Source: Parasphingorhabdus sp. SCSIO 66989 (GTDB lineage Bacteria; Pseudomonadota; Alphaproteobacteria; Sphingomonadales; Sphingomonadaceae). From it: a DNA stretch of 64,000 bases. A model generated the notes under the pieces. It saw nothing but the letters and a program-made list of their open reading frames with translations, had not been told where the DNA came from and ran no database searches. A program made the position numbers and the translations under genes. The stretch covers positions 2,331,501-2,395,500 of the forward strand of contig NZ_CP136594.1 in assembly GCF_032852305.1 (NCBI RefSeq). The letters run 5' to 3'. Shown here piece by piece: positions 9,779-20,919 of this stretch; the stretch's first letter is position 1, and each line of letters begins with the position of its first letter.

Positions 9779-12166
9779 ATGGCTTTGTTATCGCATGGCG
9801 CACTCGCAGTCGCCTTGGCTACCGCTCCTTCCATCTCAGCAGATGAGATCAACGGCTCGGATCAACCGGTTACGCCTCAGGCGCAGGGCAGCACCACCGA
9901 AGATGAACAAGCCGAAGACACTATCTATCAGGGCGATGTCATCATCGTCTCGGCGCAGAAACGCGAAGAGCGGATCACCGATGTGCCGCTGACCATCACC
10001 GCACTGGGCGCGGAAGACCTGGACCGCTTGGGCGCACAGGAGCTTGACGAAATCTCGCTCTATGTCCCCGGCCTGTTTATTCAGGAGCAGAGTGCCAATA
10101 ACCCGGGCTTTGTTATCCGCGGCATCACCTCGGACAGCGGTAGCGCGCAACAGGGTCCGCGTGTCACCGTCTATTACAACGGCGTCGATATCTCGCGCTC
10201 GCGCGGCGTCTATCAGGACCTTTATGACATGGAGCGGATCGAGGTCATTAAAGGCCCGCAAGCCACTTTGTTCGGCACCGCCTCGACCATCGGTGCGGTC
10301 AGCCTTGTCTCCGCCAAGCCCGAGCCCGGCACCTCGGCATCCTTGCGCCTCGGCTATGGCAATTTTGATATGTTTCAGGCGCAGGGCCATCTGAACTTCG
10401 GCAATGACGAGATTGCCTTGCGTCTCGCCGGTGCCTTTCGCCGCCGCGATGGCTGGGTGCGCAATATTGCCGGTGATCCCAATGTGTCCAACCAGAACAC
10501 ATCCGGCATCGACCAGCCCGATCTCTATGCGCAGAACCAGTTGGGTGTCCGCGCCTCGCTGCGCTGGACGCCGATTGCCATTCCGCTAACTGTCGATCTG
10601 GTCGGCACCTATGACCGCCAGCGCAATTCGGGCACGCCCTTTGTCTCCGGCACCCTGCCCGCCACCGGCGGCAGTACCTCACCTTTTGATCCGGTGGAGC
10701 TTTCCGGCTCGCCCTTCTCGCGCGAAGTGCTGGGGCTGGAAGAATTGGGGCTGGAGCGTGACGTTTATGACATCAGCCTGACGGTCAATTACGAGATCAG
10801 CGACAGCCTGACCTACACCCAGATCACTGCCTATCGCGAATTTGACTCGCTGGAAGTCTTCGATGCCGATGGTTCGCCCGCCTTTTATCTTGAGTTCGCA
10901 GAAGACGCCGAAGGCTATCAGGTCAACCATGAGAGCCGTTTGAGCTATGATAGCGATATCTTCCGCGGCTTTGTCGGTATCAACTATTTCTACGAGAATG
11001 GCAGCCAGGCCGTGCCTTTCTCCACTGAAGAAGGCACCTATCTGCAATGCGCTGCCGGGCTGATCCCCGGCCTTCCCTGCGTCGCTCCGGATGGCACGGT
11101 AACTGCGGAACAGGCCACCGCCTTGCTCACACAAGGTGCAGCTAGCTTTATACCCTATGCCTCGACTTTCCAGAATCGCGGTATCAATGATGCTTTTTCG
11201 GTCTTCTTTGACGGCACCCTCACCCCGACAACGGCACTGGAGTTGACCGCCGGTGTTCGTTTCCTGTTTGAAGACCGTCAGAGCTTTTTCTCTGCGGTGC
11301 AACCCAATTCGGTCATCACCGGCGCGCCTCTGCTCCCGGCTGTCGATACCGGCGGTGAGGAATTTGAAGCCGATGATGAGTTTTTCTCGATCCTGCCGCG
11401 CTTTAATGCGCTGTATCGCTTCACCGACAACCTCAACGCCTATGCCACCGTCTCGCGCGGTCGTCGTTCGCCGGTTATCGATGTTACTTCGGCGGCAGGT
11501 CCCAACGGCCCTGTTGCTGCTATCGATAATCTCCCGGCGGAATTTGTTTGGAACTATGAAGGTGGTTTGAAATATGCGGACTCCCTGATCCAGGCGAGCG
11601 TCGGCGTTTTCTATCAGGAATATGAGAACTTCCAGGTCACCATTCAGGAGGAAGGCAGCGGCGACTTCATCACCGTCAATGCCGGCAATGCCAGCAGCAT
11701 CGGCGTCGAGGCGGAACTGAGCATCAGCCCGACCGACTGGCTGACCATCTTCGGCAATGGCGCCTATATTGATTCCACCATTGATGATGAGCCTGAGAAC
11801 GGCGTGTTCGCCAATAACCGCTTCCGTCTGCAATCGGAGTGGCAGCTTTCCGGCGGTTTCACCGTGGATTACGACATTAACGAGAGCACCCGCTTCTTCC
11901 TGGCGCCTAGCGTCACCTATCAGAGCGACCTGTTCTTCGAGCTGCCCAATAACCCCACAATCGCCGAGGACGGCTATACGCTGGTCAATTTGCGCGGCGG
12001 TGTCAGCTTTGATGATGGCCGCTATGAAATTGCCGGTTTCGCCCGCAACATCTTTGACGAGCAGTACCTCATCGACGGCGGCAATACCGGCGGCTCTTTC
12101 GGTATTCCAACCTTTATTCCAGGTGAGCCTGCCTTTTACGGGGTGCAGGTAACGGCGCGTTACTGA
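9779..12166 (+). CDS. TonB-dependent outer-membrane receptor
   Basis: Outer-membrane barrel that imports a scarce ligand using TonB energy; the substrate is not readable. It has 795 residues with a short hydrophobic leader ending near ATAPSISA. A TonB-box/plug start VIIVSAQKREERITDVPLTI lies near residues 54-73, followed by the plug motif IRGITSDSG, then a long barrel ending in the aromatic residue of QVTARY. The plug style resembles the IroN/CirA-like receptors abundant in sphingomonads. It stands alone; no transporter or regulator is adjacent. The ATG at 9779 follows AGGGGAAA. Confidence 0.9.
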   Translation: MALLSHGALAVALATAPSISADEINGSDQPVTPQAQGSTTEDEQAEDTIYQGDVIIVSAQKREERITDVPLTITALGAEDLDRLGAQELDEISLYVPGLFIQEQSANNPGFVIRGITSDSGSAQQGPRVTVYYNGVDISRSRGVYQDLYDMERIEVIKGPQATLFGTASTIGAVSLVSAKPEPGTSASLRLGYGNFDMFQAQGHLNFGNDEIALRLAGAFRRRDGWVRNIAGDPNVSNQNTSGIDQPDLYAQNQLGVRASLRWTPIAIPLTVDLVGTYDRQRNSGTPFVSGTLPATGGSTSPFDPVELSGSPFSREVLGLEELGLERDVYDISLTVNYEISDSLTYTQITAYREFDSLEVFDADGSPAFYLEFAEDAEGYQVNHESRLSYDSDIFRGFVGINYFYENGSQAVPFSTEEGTYLQCAAGLIPGLPCVAPDGTVTAEQATALLTQGAASFIPYASTFQNRGINDAFSVFFDGTLTPTTALELTAGVRFLFEDRQSFFSAVQPNSVITGAPLLPAVDTGGEEFEADDEFFSILPRFNALYRFTDNLNAYATVSRGRRSPVIDVTSAAGPNGPVAAIDNLPAEFVWNYEGGLKYADSLIQASVGVFYQEYENFQVTIQEEGSGDFITVNAGNASSIGVEAELSISPTDWLTIFGNGAYIDSTIDDEPENGVFANNRFRLQSEWQLSGGFTVDYDINESTRFFLAPSVTYQSDLFFELPNNPTIAEDGYTLVNLRGGVSFDDGRYEIAGFARNIFDEQYLIDGGNTGGSFGIPTFIPGEPAFYGVQVTARY

Positions 12167-12184
12167 GCAATATTATCCTCAAAT

Positions 12185-12216
12185 CCGGGAATTTAATCGG
12201 TCAATTAAATTCCCGG
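12185..12216 (+). terminator. Stem-loop after the TonB receptor
   Basis: Perfect 13-bp arms CCGGGAATTTAAT and ATTAAATTCCCGG enclose the loop CGGTCA, starting 18 bp after the receptor stop. The tail (TTGACCTAAACGG) is not T-rich, so it is either a weak terminator or a transcript-stabilising hairpin. Confidence 0.55.
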
Positions 12217-12305
12217 TTGACCTAAACGGAAAGGTGGACATAGAAGGCTGGTGAAGGCGGCATCATCCATGCCTGCCAAGCGATAACCAATAAAGGATGC
12301 CTGAT

Positions 12306-13460
12306 ATGTCTCTCGATGCCCTTTCCCGCACCGCCTATAATGAAGACCATGAGGCGTTTCGTTCAACTGTGCGCCGCTTCATGCAGGAAGAGGTTGCGCC
12401 TAATGCGGTGCAGTGGGACGAGGACAAGCTGGTCCCGAAAGAGCTTTGGCCCAAGGCGGGTGAGCTCGGCCTGCTCTGCCCCACCGTCCCGGAAGAATAT
12501 GGCGGTCTCGGCCTAGACTTTGGCTATAACGCCATCGTCAATGAGGAAGCGGCTTATCATGGCGGGTCGCCGCTGGGTTTCTCGCTTCAGTCGGACATTG
12601 TGGTCAACTATATCGTGCAATATGGCAGTGAGGAGCAGAAGCAGAAATGGCTGCCGCGCCTTGTGTCCGGCGAGACGATCACGGCCATCGCCATGACTGA
12701 GCCGGGCACCGGCTCCGACCTGCAGGGCATCCGCACCACCGCCAAAAAGGACGGCAACCACTATGTCGTCAATGGCAGCAAAACCTACATCACCAATGGC
12801 CAGAATGCCGATCTGGTGCTGGTCTGCGCCAAGACCGACCCCGATGCCGATCCGGCATGGCAGGGCGTGTCGATCATTCTGGTCGAAAGCGACCGCGAAG
12901 GCTTTGAGCGTGGCCGCAATCTCGACAAGATCGGTCAGGACGCCGCTGATACCTCGGAATTATTCTTCAACGATGTCCGCGTACCGATGACCAACTGTCT
13001 CGGCGAAGAGGGCAAAGGCTTTATCTATCTGATGAGCGAATTGCCGCAAGAACGTCTGTCGATCGCCGTTTCGGCGCAGGCATCAGCACAGAAAGCCTAT
13101 GATGACACCGTCGCCTTCGTCAAAGACCGCAAGGCTTTTGGCAAGCCGGTGTTCAATTTCCAGAATACCCGCTTCGTCCTCGCTGACCTCAAAACCAAGC
13201 TGCAGGTCGGATGGGCGCATCTCGACTGGGCATTGGCGCGGCACAACAAGAAAGAACTGACCCCCGAAGAAGGCGCAGCAGCCAAGCTGTGGCACACCGA
13301 GCTACAATGGGAAATGATGGATAAGTGCCTGCAACTGCATGGCGGTGCTGGCTATATGAACGAGTATCCCATCGCCCGCGCCTGGCGCGCCGCCCGCGTC
13401 ACCCGCATCTTCGGCGGCACCAATGAGATCATGAAAGAGCTGATTGGCCGGTCGCTTTAA
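12306..13460 (+). CDS. Acyl-CoA dehydrogenase
   Basis: FAD enzyme that oxidises acyl-CoA to trans-2-enoyl-CoA. The chosen ATG at 12306 has AAAGGA 8 bases upstream and gives 384 residues; an ATG at 12297 sits inside that ribosome-binding site. Visible family blocks are AMTEPGTGSDLQGIRTTAKK, the C-terminal active-site region GGAGYMNEYPIARAWRAARV and the terminal RIFGGTNEIMKELIGRSL. The glutamate of NEYPIAR is a likely catalytic-base region. Chain-length preference cannot be told. It precedes a thioesterase that may share its pathway. Confidence 0.93.
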   Translation: MSLDALSRTAYNEDHEAFRSTVRRFMQEEVAPNAVQWDEDKLVPKELWPKAGELGLLCPTVPEEYGGLGLDFGYNAIVNEEAAYHGGSPLGFSLQSDIVVNYIVQYGSEEQKQKWLPRLVSGETITAIAMTEPGTGSDLQGIRTTAKKDGNHYVVNGSKTYITNGQNADLVLVCAKTDPDADPAWQGVSIILVESDREGFERGRNLDKIGQDAADTSELFFNDVRVPMTNCLGEEGKGFIYLMSELPQERLSIAVSAQASAQKAYDDTVAFVKDRKAFGKPVFNFQNTRFVLADLKTKLQVGWAHLDWALARHNKKELTPEEGAAAKLWHTELQWEMMDKCLQLHGGAGYMNEYPIARAWRAARVTRIFGGTNEIMKELIGRSL

Positions 13461-13471
13461 GGCTGCCATTC

Positions 13472-13632
13472 TCCCTCCCTTCAAGGGAGAGAGATACGAA
13501 GACTTGGGCGCGCAGCGCCTTAGTCGCAGTTGAGAGAGGGTGTGCCATTTCTCATACCCCCTCACCCTCATCCAATTCCGCCTAACGCCTGAAGGCGAAA
13601 GGCTCCATATCCTTCTCCCCTCAAGGGAGAAG
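13472..13632. repeat. Paired palindromic repeat (CTCCC/GGGAG type)
   Basis: Two small palindromes bracket this stretch: CTCCCTCCCTTCAAGGGAG near 13472-13490 and CTTCTCCC/GGGAGAAG at 13612-13632. The segment between them, with CACCCTCATCC, is typical of dispersed non-coding repeats. The right-hand arm merges into the ribosome-binding site of the next gene. Confidence 0.6.
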
Positions 13633-13644
13633 GAGGAGAACCAT

Positions 13645-14079
13645 ATGCCCAAAGCCGAAAGCTGGCAGCTAACCCAAGCCAACTATCCCTTTTCACACTC
13701 CACCGAGACTCGCTTTGCCGATCTCGACGTGCTCGGGCATATCAACAATGTGAAAATGGCCGGGCTGTTCGAGCATGGTCGCGGGCTGTTCAACCATTCG
13801 CTGAAATCAGAACGGCGCAAGTCCGGGCAACGCTGGCTAATTGCGGCAGTTAGCATCAACTATGTCGCCGAGGCGTTTTTTCCCGAGCATATTACGATCA
13901 CCAGCGGGATCAGCCGCATCGGCTCTTCAAGCTGGGATATCGCATCCGGCGCGTTTCAGGCGCATGGCTGTGTTGCTACCTGTATCACTACCATTGTGCT
14001 GACGGACAAAAATGGTCCGGTGCCCATAACTGACGAACTACGCGCCGAGTTTGAGAGCCTGCTGGTGAACCGGACTTAA
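13645..14079 (+). CDS. Acyl-CoA thioesterase (4HBT hotdog family)
   Basis: Hotdog-fold thioesterase likely hydrolysing acyl-CoA. The ATG at 13645 gives 144 residues starting MPKAESWQL, with AGGAGGAGAA ending 4 bases before it. The family signature TRFADLDVLGHINNVKMAGLFE near residues 22-43 contains the catalytic aspartate and the HINN helix start. The next-best match would be a 4-hydroxybenzoyl-CoA thioesterase-like protein. It follows the acyl-CoA dehydrogenase, separated by a 184-bp repeat, so it may have separate transcription. Confidence 0.88.
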   Translation: MPKAESWQLTQANYPFSHSTETRFADLDVLGHINNVKMAGLFEHGRGLFNHSLKSERRKSGQRWLIAAVSINYVAEAFFPEHITITSGISRIGSSSWDIASGAFQAHGCVATCITTIVLTDKNGPVPITDELRAEFESLLVNRT

Positions 14080-14100
14080 ACTGCGACCTCTCCCATTGAC

Positions 14101-14250
14101 ACTGCGAAGGCGGGGATCAGACTTCTTATTTTTAACTCACGCGGAGACGCGGAGGCGCGGAGAGACTTGCATAAAGTATCAAGTCCTCCGCGCCTCCGCG
14201 TCTCCGCGTGAACAAATTTAGCCCTGGCCCCGCCTTCGCGGGGCCGACGA
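14101..14250. repeat. MITE-like palindromic element, copy 1
   Basis: The outer ends GCGAAGGCGGGG and CCCCGCCTTCGC are inverted, and the right end GGCCCCGCCTTCGCGGGGCC is itself palindromic. Inside, 18-bp perfect arms at 14138-14155 and 14193-14210 (CACGCGGAGACGCGGAGG and its complement) extend further with few mismatches. The same two-layer design appears at 28449-28588. It lies between convergent genes and may act as a bidirectional transcript end. Confidence 0.75.
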
Positions 14251-14274
14251 CATGGTTAGATTCGTGTGAGAATA

Positions 14275-15881
<1,607 letters not shown>

Positions 15882-15885
15882 GGGA

Positions 15886-16668
15886 TCAGTCGACAAAATT
15901 CGCGGCGCGCTTCTGCATAAACGCCATGACCGCCTCAACCTGATTGGGGGTGCGGCCGATTTTCTGTTGTTCCTCGGATTCCATCATCAGAATCTCATCC
16001 GCCGTCATATCGGGCAGTTTGTTTATCAACCGCTTCGATGCCTGCACCGCATCGGGGTTACGGCTCGCAATCTCTTTGGCCAGCGCCATCGCGTCTTCAT
16101 GTGGGTTTTCTGAGAGATGCGTCACAAAACCCAGTTCCTTGCCCTCTTCGCCAGAGAAGATGCGGTTGGTATAGGTCAGCTCGCGCAACACATCATCGCG
16201 GACAAAGCTGCGCCATGTGGTGAAACTGCCCATATCGGGGATCAGGCCCCAGCGCATTTCCATGATCGACAGTTTGGCATCAGGGGTGACAAAGCGGATA
16301 TCCGCCGCACTCGCCAATTGCAGGCCACCGCCGATACAGGCGCCATGCACCGCGGCGATCACCGGCGCGGCGATCTGGCGGAATTGCAGCACAACATGTT
16401 GATAGAGATTGGCATTGCCATGGGAGCGTTCGATCAAGCTGCTGGTGGTCGCCGGTTCGGTAAAGCTCGCCATATCGAGACCGGCGCAAAAGCCCTTGCC
16501 CTCGCCCGACAGCACCACTGCGCGGATGCCGTCCATCGCCGCCAGCGTATCGCCGACTTCGGCAATCGCTTCAAGCTGCGCCTTGTCCAGCGCATTGAGC
16601 TTGTCGGGCCGGTTGAAGCGGACATCGGCAATATGATCGGCAACGGAAATGGTGACGCGTTCTGACAT
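15886..16668 (-). CDS. Enoyl-CoA hydratase/isomerase family protein (crotonase)
   Basis: Crotonase-fold enzyme of 260 residues acting on a CoA thioester. The two oxyanion-hole regions are GKGFCAGLDM near residues 56-65 and HGACIGGGLQLASAADIRF near 104-122. LSIMEMRWGLIPDMG carries one candidate catalytic glutamate. Hydratase, isomerase or hydrolase activity cannot be separated by eye. The downstream phosphoribosyltransferase is 4 bp away and the upstream isomerase 15 bp, so all are probably on one transcript. Confidence 0.88.
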   Translation of the reverse strand: MSERVTISVADHIADVRFNRPDKLNALDKAQLEAIAEVGDTLAAMDGIRAVVLSGEGKGFCAGLDMASFTEPATTSSLIERSHGNANLYQHVVLQFRQIAAPVIAAVHGACIGGGLQLASAADIRFVTPDAKLSIMEMRWGLIPDMGSFTTWRSFVRDDVLRELTYTNRIFSGEEGKELGFVTHLSENPHEDAMALAKEIASRNPDAVQASKRLINKLPDMTADEILMMESEEQQKIGRTPNQVEAVMAFMQKRAANFVD

Positions 16669-16683
16669 TTTCGGGAATCCTCT

Positions 16684-17307
16684 TTATGATGCGCTGGCGA
16701 CCCTAATCGCCCGTTCGACCAGCGGCAACTGGTCATTGCCAAAATACATATCATCGCCATTCACAAAGATGGTCGGCGAGCCATAGCCGCCGCGCTCGAT
16801 CAGTTCCTCGGTGGTAGCGCGGAGTTTGTCTTTGACTGCCTGATCCTGTGTCTGGGCAATCAGCGCCGGGCCGTCCAGACCGCGATTGCTGGCAATGGCG
16901 CTGAGGACATTGGGATCGTCAAGATTGCGCTGATCCGGCCCGAAATAGGCATCAAAACAGCCCTTGGCAAAGCGATGCAGTGCCTGCTGATCGTCGGCCA
17001 AGGCGGTACAGGCGCGCATCGCATGCACCGAGCGCACCGGGTGCCAGGGTGACGGGAAATGCATCGGCACGCCCGCCAATGCAGCCCAGTCTTTCAGCGA
17101 CTTGCCATAATGCCGCATCTTTGGCCCGGTCATATCCTCGCGGCTGGCATAGACCGCCTGATTGACCGCATTAAACACTCCACCAACGAGAATCGGTCGC
17201 CATGTTATCTCCGCGCCGGTGTCATCGAGTATCGGCTGGATATTGTGGAAGGCCAAGCAGGTCCATGGCGATGAAAGGTCGAAGAAAAACTCCAGTTTTG
17301 CGGTCAT
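16684..17307 (-). CDS. 2-hydroxychromene-2-carboxylate isomerase-like protein (DsbA fold, kappa GST class)
   Basis: A 207-residue DsbA-fold protein related to 2-hydroxychromene-2-carboxylate isomerase of naphthalene-type degradation, a glutathione-dependent enzyme. The N-terminal motif FFFDLSSPWTCLAF holds the serine that replaces the DsbA cysteines. Later segments include HPVRSVHAMRACTAL and ERGGYGSPTIFVNGDDMYFGNDQL, typical of the family. It may act in aromatic degradation, but no ring-cleavage genes are near, so substrate is open. Confidence 0.87.
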   Translation of the reverse strand: MTAKLEFFFDLSSPWTCLAFHNIQPILDDTGAEITWRPILVGGVFNAVNQAVYASREDMTGPKMRHYGKSLKDWAALAGVPMHFPSPWHPVRSVHAMRACTALADDQQALHRFAKGCFDAYFGPDQRNLDDPNVLSAIASNRGLDGPALIAQTQDQAVKDKLRATTEELIERGGYGSPTIFVNGDDMYFGNDQLPLVERAIRVASAS

Positions 17308-17323
17308 GTAATTATCCTCTCTT

Positions 17324-17396
17324 CCGTTCGTCTCGAGCGTAGTCGAGAGACCTGTGTTTCTGGCCTGATGTCTCGACTTCGCTCGACATGAACGGG
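17324..17396. repeat. CGTTCG...CGAACG hairpin repeat, copy 1
   Basis: CCGTTCGTCTCGAGCG and the inverted TCGCTCGACATGAACGG bound a 73-bp palindromic unit between two minus-strand genes. Related units lie at 27053-27180 and 55388-55458. Each contains TCGAGNGNAGTCGAGAG followed by a spacer and TCTCGACT. Confidence 0.75.
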
Positions 17397-17406
17397 TTAT
17401 GCTTGC

Positions 17407-18120
17407 TCAATCCTTCAACCCAAATAAATGCTTCCGCGCCTCGGCATCTTCCTGAGGATTACGATTGAGCGCCTCGCGCCCCAAAGCCATGCCGCGCCGC
17501 AACTCCGGACGCTCTTTCAACGCATCATACCAACGCCGCACATTTGGAAAGTTGCCAGCCAGATCAATCCCCTGCCGCTTATAGGTCTGCACCCATGGGA
17601 AACACGCCATATCGGCAATCGAATAATCCGCGCCCGCAACATGTTCATTGTCTGCCAATTGCCGGTCCAGCACACCATAAAGCCGCTCGGTCTCGCGGCG
17701 GTATCGGTCAATCGCATAGGGAATTTTCTCCGGTGCATAGAGCGCGAAATGGCCATGCTGGCCGAGCATCGGCCCCAGCCCGCCCATTTGCCACATCAGC
17801 CACTGGATCACGCCATAACGGCCACCAGGATCGGTTGGCAAAAACTGGCCAGTCTTTTCGGCGAGATAGAGCAGGATCGCCCCGGTCTCGAAAATCGACA
17901 GCGGCCCTTCCCCGCTTTTTGGAGCATGATCGACCAATGCCGGGATACGGTTGTTCGGGCTGATCTTCAGAAAATCCGGCGCAAACTGCTCTCCGGTGCC
18001 GATATTCACCGGCTTCACGTTGTAGGCCAACCCGCACTCTTCAAGCATGATCGAGATTTTCCAGCCGTTCGGCGTCGGCGCGAAATAGAGGTCAAGCATG
18101 GATGACTCGGTTTCTGACAT
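17407..18120 (-). CDS. Glutathione S-transferase family protein (YfcG/Nu-like)
   Basis: Cytosolic GST-fold protein of 237 residues. The N-terminal thioredoxin-like domain carries APTPNGWKISIMLEE near residues 13-27 and the glutathione-binding NNRIPALVD and SIFETGAILLYLAEK motifs. This resembles YfcG/YghU-type disulfide-bond reductases. The ATG at 18120 has AGGAGAG 7 bases upstream, although it overlaps the end of the response-regulator gene by 29 bp. A later ATG at 18099 would shrink the overlap. Confidence 0.9.
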   Translation of the reverse strand: MSETESSMLDLYFAPTPNGWKISIMLEECGLAYNVKPVNIGTGEQFAPDFLKISPNNRIPALVDHAPKSGEGPLSIFETGAILLYLAEKTGQFLPTDPGGRYGVIQWLMWQMGGLGPMLGQHGHFALYAPEKIPYAIDRYRRETERLYGVLDRQLADNEHVAGADYSIADMACFPWVQTYKRQGIDLAGNFPNVRRWYDALKERPELRRGMALGREALNRNPQEDAEARKHLFGLKD

Positions 18121-18808
18121 GATTTTGCTCTCCTATAGGCCCGCTTGATGCATGATCTCGCACCAAAGCATAGCCCTGCCCCTCCACGGTATGCAGTATC
18201 GGCGTGATAAAACCCTGTTGGAGCTTTTTGCGCAAGCGATAGATATGCACCGCCAGTGCATTGGTGCAAGGGTCAAAGCTCAGATTGAAGATCACCGCGT
18301 GCAGTTCCTGCTTGGGTACAGGGCGACCGTCAGCCTTTGCGAGATAAGCCAACAGCGCAAATTCCCGGCGCGTAACAGTTATGGCTATGTCCTCACGCCA
18401 CAATCTCTGCTGCATGTGGTCGAAATGCAATGTGCCATATTGCGTTATGCTTTGGTGACTTGCGACCAATGTCTTGTAGAGGGCGAGTATCCGCTCGGCA
18501 CGCGCCCGTGCTTCCAGACTGTCCATATCCGGCGGCAACACCTCATCGGCACCCGCACGCAACACACCAACGCGGTCTGCCGCCCGCGCGACATTCGCCA
18601 CGATTATGGGACGGGGCCGCAGCTCTGCATCGCCTGCGCGCAGCCAATCAAAGGCGTGGCTGCATAGGCTTCCATCGAGAACCACGAGCCGCGCTTCGAG
18701 CGGTAATGGCTGCCGCCATTCCAAGTCTATCAGCTTGTCGCGAGATGCCAGATCACACAGCCATTGCGGCGCGCCGATACCTTCATCTGAAATCCAGCAA
18801 TATGCCAA
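18092..18808 (-). CDS. OmpR-type winged-helix regulator with degenerate receiver
   Basis: A 238-residue transcription factor. The C-terminal half is an OmpR/PhoB winged helix: ITVTRREFALLAYLAKADG, then NALAVHIYRLRKKLQ and TVEGQGYALV. The N-terminal receiver keeps a possible phospho-acceptor (VVLDG, Asp45) but the usual late lysine is not visible (EVLPPDM). No sensor kinase is adjacent. The apparent start is TTG at 18808, with AGGGG upstream, because a nearby ATG is out of frame. It overlaps the downstream GST gene. Confidence 0.8.
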   Translation of the reverse strand: MAYCWISDEGIGAPQWLCDLASRDKLIDLEWRQPLPLEARLVVLDGSLCSHAFDWLRAGDAELRPRPIIVANVARAADRVGVLRAGADEVLPPDMDSLEARARAERILALYKTLVASHQSITQYGTLHFDHMQQRLWREDIAITVTRREFALLAYLAKADGRPVPKQELHAVIFNLSFDPCTNALAVHIYRLRKKLQQGFITPILHTVEGQGYALVRDHASSGPIGEQNHVRNRVIHA

Positions 18809-18879
18809 GCCATGCCCCTGCGTTACATGGCTTTACCTTCGATAACATCACTCAATTGGGAAGCCTATCACTTCCCTCA

Positions 18880-18900
18880 CTACATCCATAATGGATGTAG
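18880..18900. promoter_or_regulatory. Long perfect palindrome upstream of the response regulator
   Basis: Ten-bp arms CTACATCCAT and ATGGATGTAG surround one central A. It lies 72 bp upstream of the regulator start and 21 bp after the lepA stop. The central 13 bases recur exactly at 47475-47487. It may be an operator for the regulator itself; a T-run follows on the plus strand, so a terminator reading is also possible. Confidence 0.5.
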
Positions 18901-18920
18901 TTTTGCGTTAGCTATGACGC

Positions 18921-20726
18921 TTAGTTATCATCCCCCATCTTCAATGCCGCGATAAACGCTTCTTGGGGGATGGCGACATTGCCGTATTCGCGCATCTTGG
19001 CTTTGCCTTTTTTCTGCTTTTCCAGCAGCTTCTTCTTGCGGCTGATATCGCCGCCATAGCATTTGGCGGTAACGTCCTTGCGCATCGCACTGATGGTTTC
19101 GCGGGCGATAACCTTGCCGCCAATTGCGGCCTGCACCGGAATTTTGAACAGGTGGCGCGGGATCAGGTCTTTCAGCCGCTCGCACATATGCCGCCCTCGT
19201 GCTTCTGCAGCATCGCGGTGAACAATCATACTCAGCGCATCAACCGGCTCTGAATTGACCAGCACATTCATCTTCACCAGATGGCCAGCGCGGAGGCCGA
19301 TCTGCTCATAGTCAAAGCTGGCATAGCCGCGGCTGATCGATTTCAGGCGATCATAAAAGTCAAACACCACTTCATTGAGCGGCAGTTCATAGGTCACCTG
19401 CGCGCGGTCGCCGACATAGGTTAGGTTCTTCTGGATACCGCGCCGGTCCTGACAGAGTTTCAAAATGCTGCCGAGATATTCATCGGGGCAATAGATCACC
19501 GCCTCAATCCATGGCTCCTCAATCTCAGCGATCTTGACGACATCGGGCATATCGGCGGGATTGTGCAGATGGATTTCCTCGCCATCGGTCATGGTGACTT
19601 TATAGACCACCGACGGCGCGGTGGTAATCAGGTCAAGATCATATTCGCGGGTGAGGCGTTCCTGAATAATCTCCAGATGCAGCAGCCCGAGAAAGCCGCA
19701 GCGGAAGCCCTGCCCCAGCGCAGCGCTGGTTTCCATCTCAAAGGTGAAGCTGGCATCATTCAGCCGCAGCTTGGAGATGCTCTCGCGTAGTTTCTCGAAA
19801 TCGGCAGCATCCACCGGGAACAGGCCGCAGAACACCACCGACTGGACTTCCTTAAAGCCCGGCAGCGGTTCGTCCGCACCGTTTTTCACCGTGGTGATGG
19901 TGTCACCGACAGCGGTCTGACTGACCTCTTTGATCTGCGCAGTGATAAAGCCGATTTCGCCCGGCCCCAGCTCTTCGAGATGCTCAATCTTGGGCCGCAT
20001 ACAGCCGACGCGATCGACCAGATGCTCGCTCCCGGCCTGCATAAATTTGATGCGCTCGCCTTTTTTGAGCATGCCATCCATCACCCGGACAAGGATGACC
20101 ACGCCGAGATACGGATCATACCAGCTATCGACCAGCATCGCCTTGAGCGGCGCAGCGCGGTCGCCAGAGGGCGGCGGGATTTTGGTGACGATCTGCTCGA
20201 GAATATCCTGAATGCCAATGCCCGATTTGGCGCTGGCATGGACGGCTTCATCCGCAGGCAGGCCGATAATATCCTCAATCTCGGCCTTAACCCGTTCGGG
20301 GTCAGCGGCGGGCAAGTCGATCTTGTTGATCACCGGCAAAATCTCATGGTCATGCTCGATCGACTGATAGACATTGGCGAGAGTCTGCGCCTCAACCCCT
20401 TGCGCCGCGTCAACTACCAGCAATGCGCCCTCACACGCCGCGAGTGAACGCGACACCTCATAGGCAAAATCGACATGTCCCGGCGTGTCCATCAGCGACA
20501 ATTCGTAGGTCTCACCATCCTGCGCGGTGTAATTCAGCCGCACCGTCTGCGCCTTGATGGTAATGCCGCGCTCCTTCTCGATATCCATATTGTCGAGCAC
20601 CTGCGCCTCCATCTCACGCTCGGTAAGGCCGCCAGTATATTGGATCAGCCGATCCGCCAGCGTGGATTTGCCATGGTCGATATGCGCGATAATCGAGAAA
20701 TTACGGATTTTGGATAGGTCGGTCAT
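18921..20726 (-). CDS. lepA: Elongation factor 4
   Basis: Ribosome-bound GTPase proposed to back-translocate or rescue stalled ribosomes. It has 601 residues, full length. The P-loop AHIDHGKS is at residues 14-21, with DTPGHVDF and NKIDLP downstream, and the LepA-specific C-terminal domain ends in the basic [20 protein letters not shown]. Start ATG is at 20726. It stands between unrelated genes. Confidence 0.98.
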   Translation of the reverse strand: MTDLSKIRNFSIIAHIDHGKSTLADRLIQYTGGLTEREMEAQVLDNMDIEKERGITIKAQTVRLNYTAQDGETYELSLMDTPGHVDFAYEVSRSLAACEGALLVVDAAQGVEAQTLANVYQSIEHDHEILPVINKIDLPAADPERVKAEIEDIIGLPADEAVHASAKSGIGIQDILEQIVTKIPPPSGDRAAPLKAMLVDSWYDPYLGVVILVRVMDGMLKKGERIKFMQAGSEHLVDRVGCMRPKIEHLEELGPGEIGFITAQIKEVSQTAVGDTITTVKNGADEPLPGFKEVQSVVFCGLFPVDAADFEKLRESISKLRLNDASFTFEMETSAALGQGFRCGFLGLLHLEIIQERLTREYDLDLITTAPSVVYKVTMTDGEEIHLHNPADMPDVVKIAEIEEPWIEAVIYCPDEYLGSILKLCQDRRGIQKNLTYVGDRAQVTYELPLNEVVFDFYDRLKSISRGYASFDYEQIGLRAGHLVKMNVLVNSEPVDALSMIVHRDAAEARGRHMCERLKDLIPRHLFKIPVQAAIGGKVIARETISAMRKDVTAKCYGGDISRKKKLLEKQKKGKAKMREYGNVAIPQEAFIAALKMGDDN

Positions 20727-20919
20727 GTACGGTTTCTAGAACATTGTGACGGGCAGCATAGCCCTTTTCCCAGCAGCGGTTAGCAGCGTCAGCGCCATGT
20801 GTCAGCAGGAAAGGCATGCACCGCCCGCACAACCGCGATTTAAGCCCTTAATCAAACCGTTACACCATGTTAGACGTGGAAACAGATTCTCTTCGGGTCG
20901 CTACTGAGGAGATGTAGCG

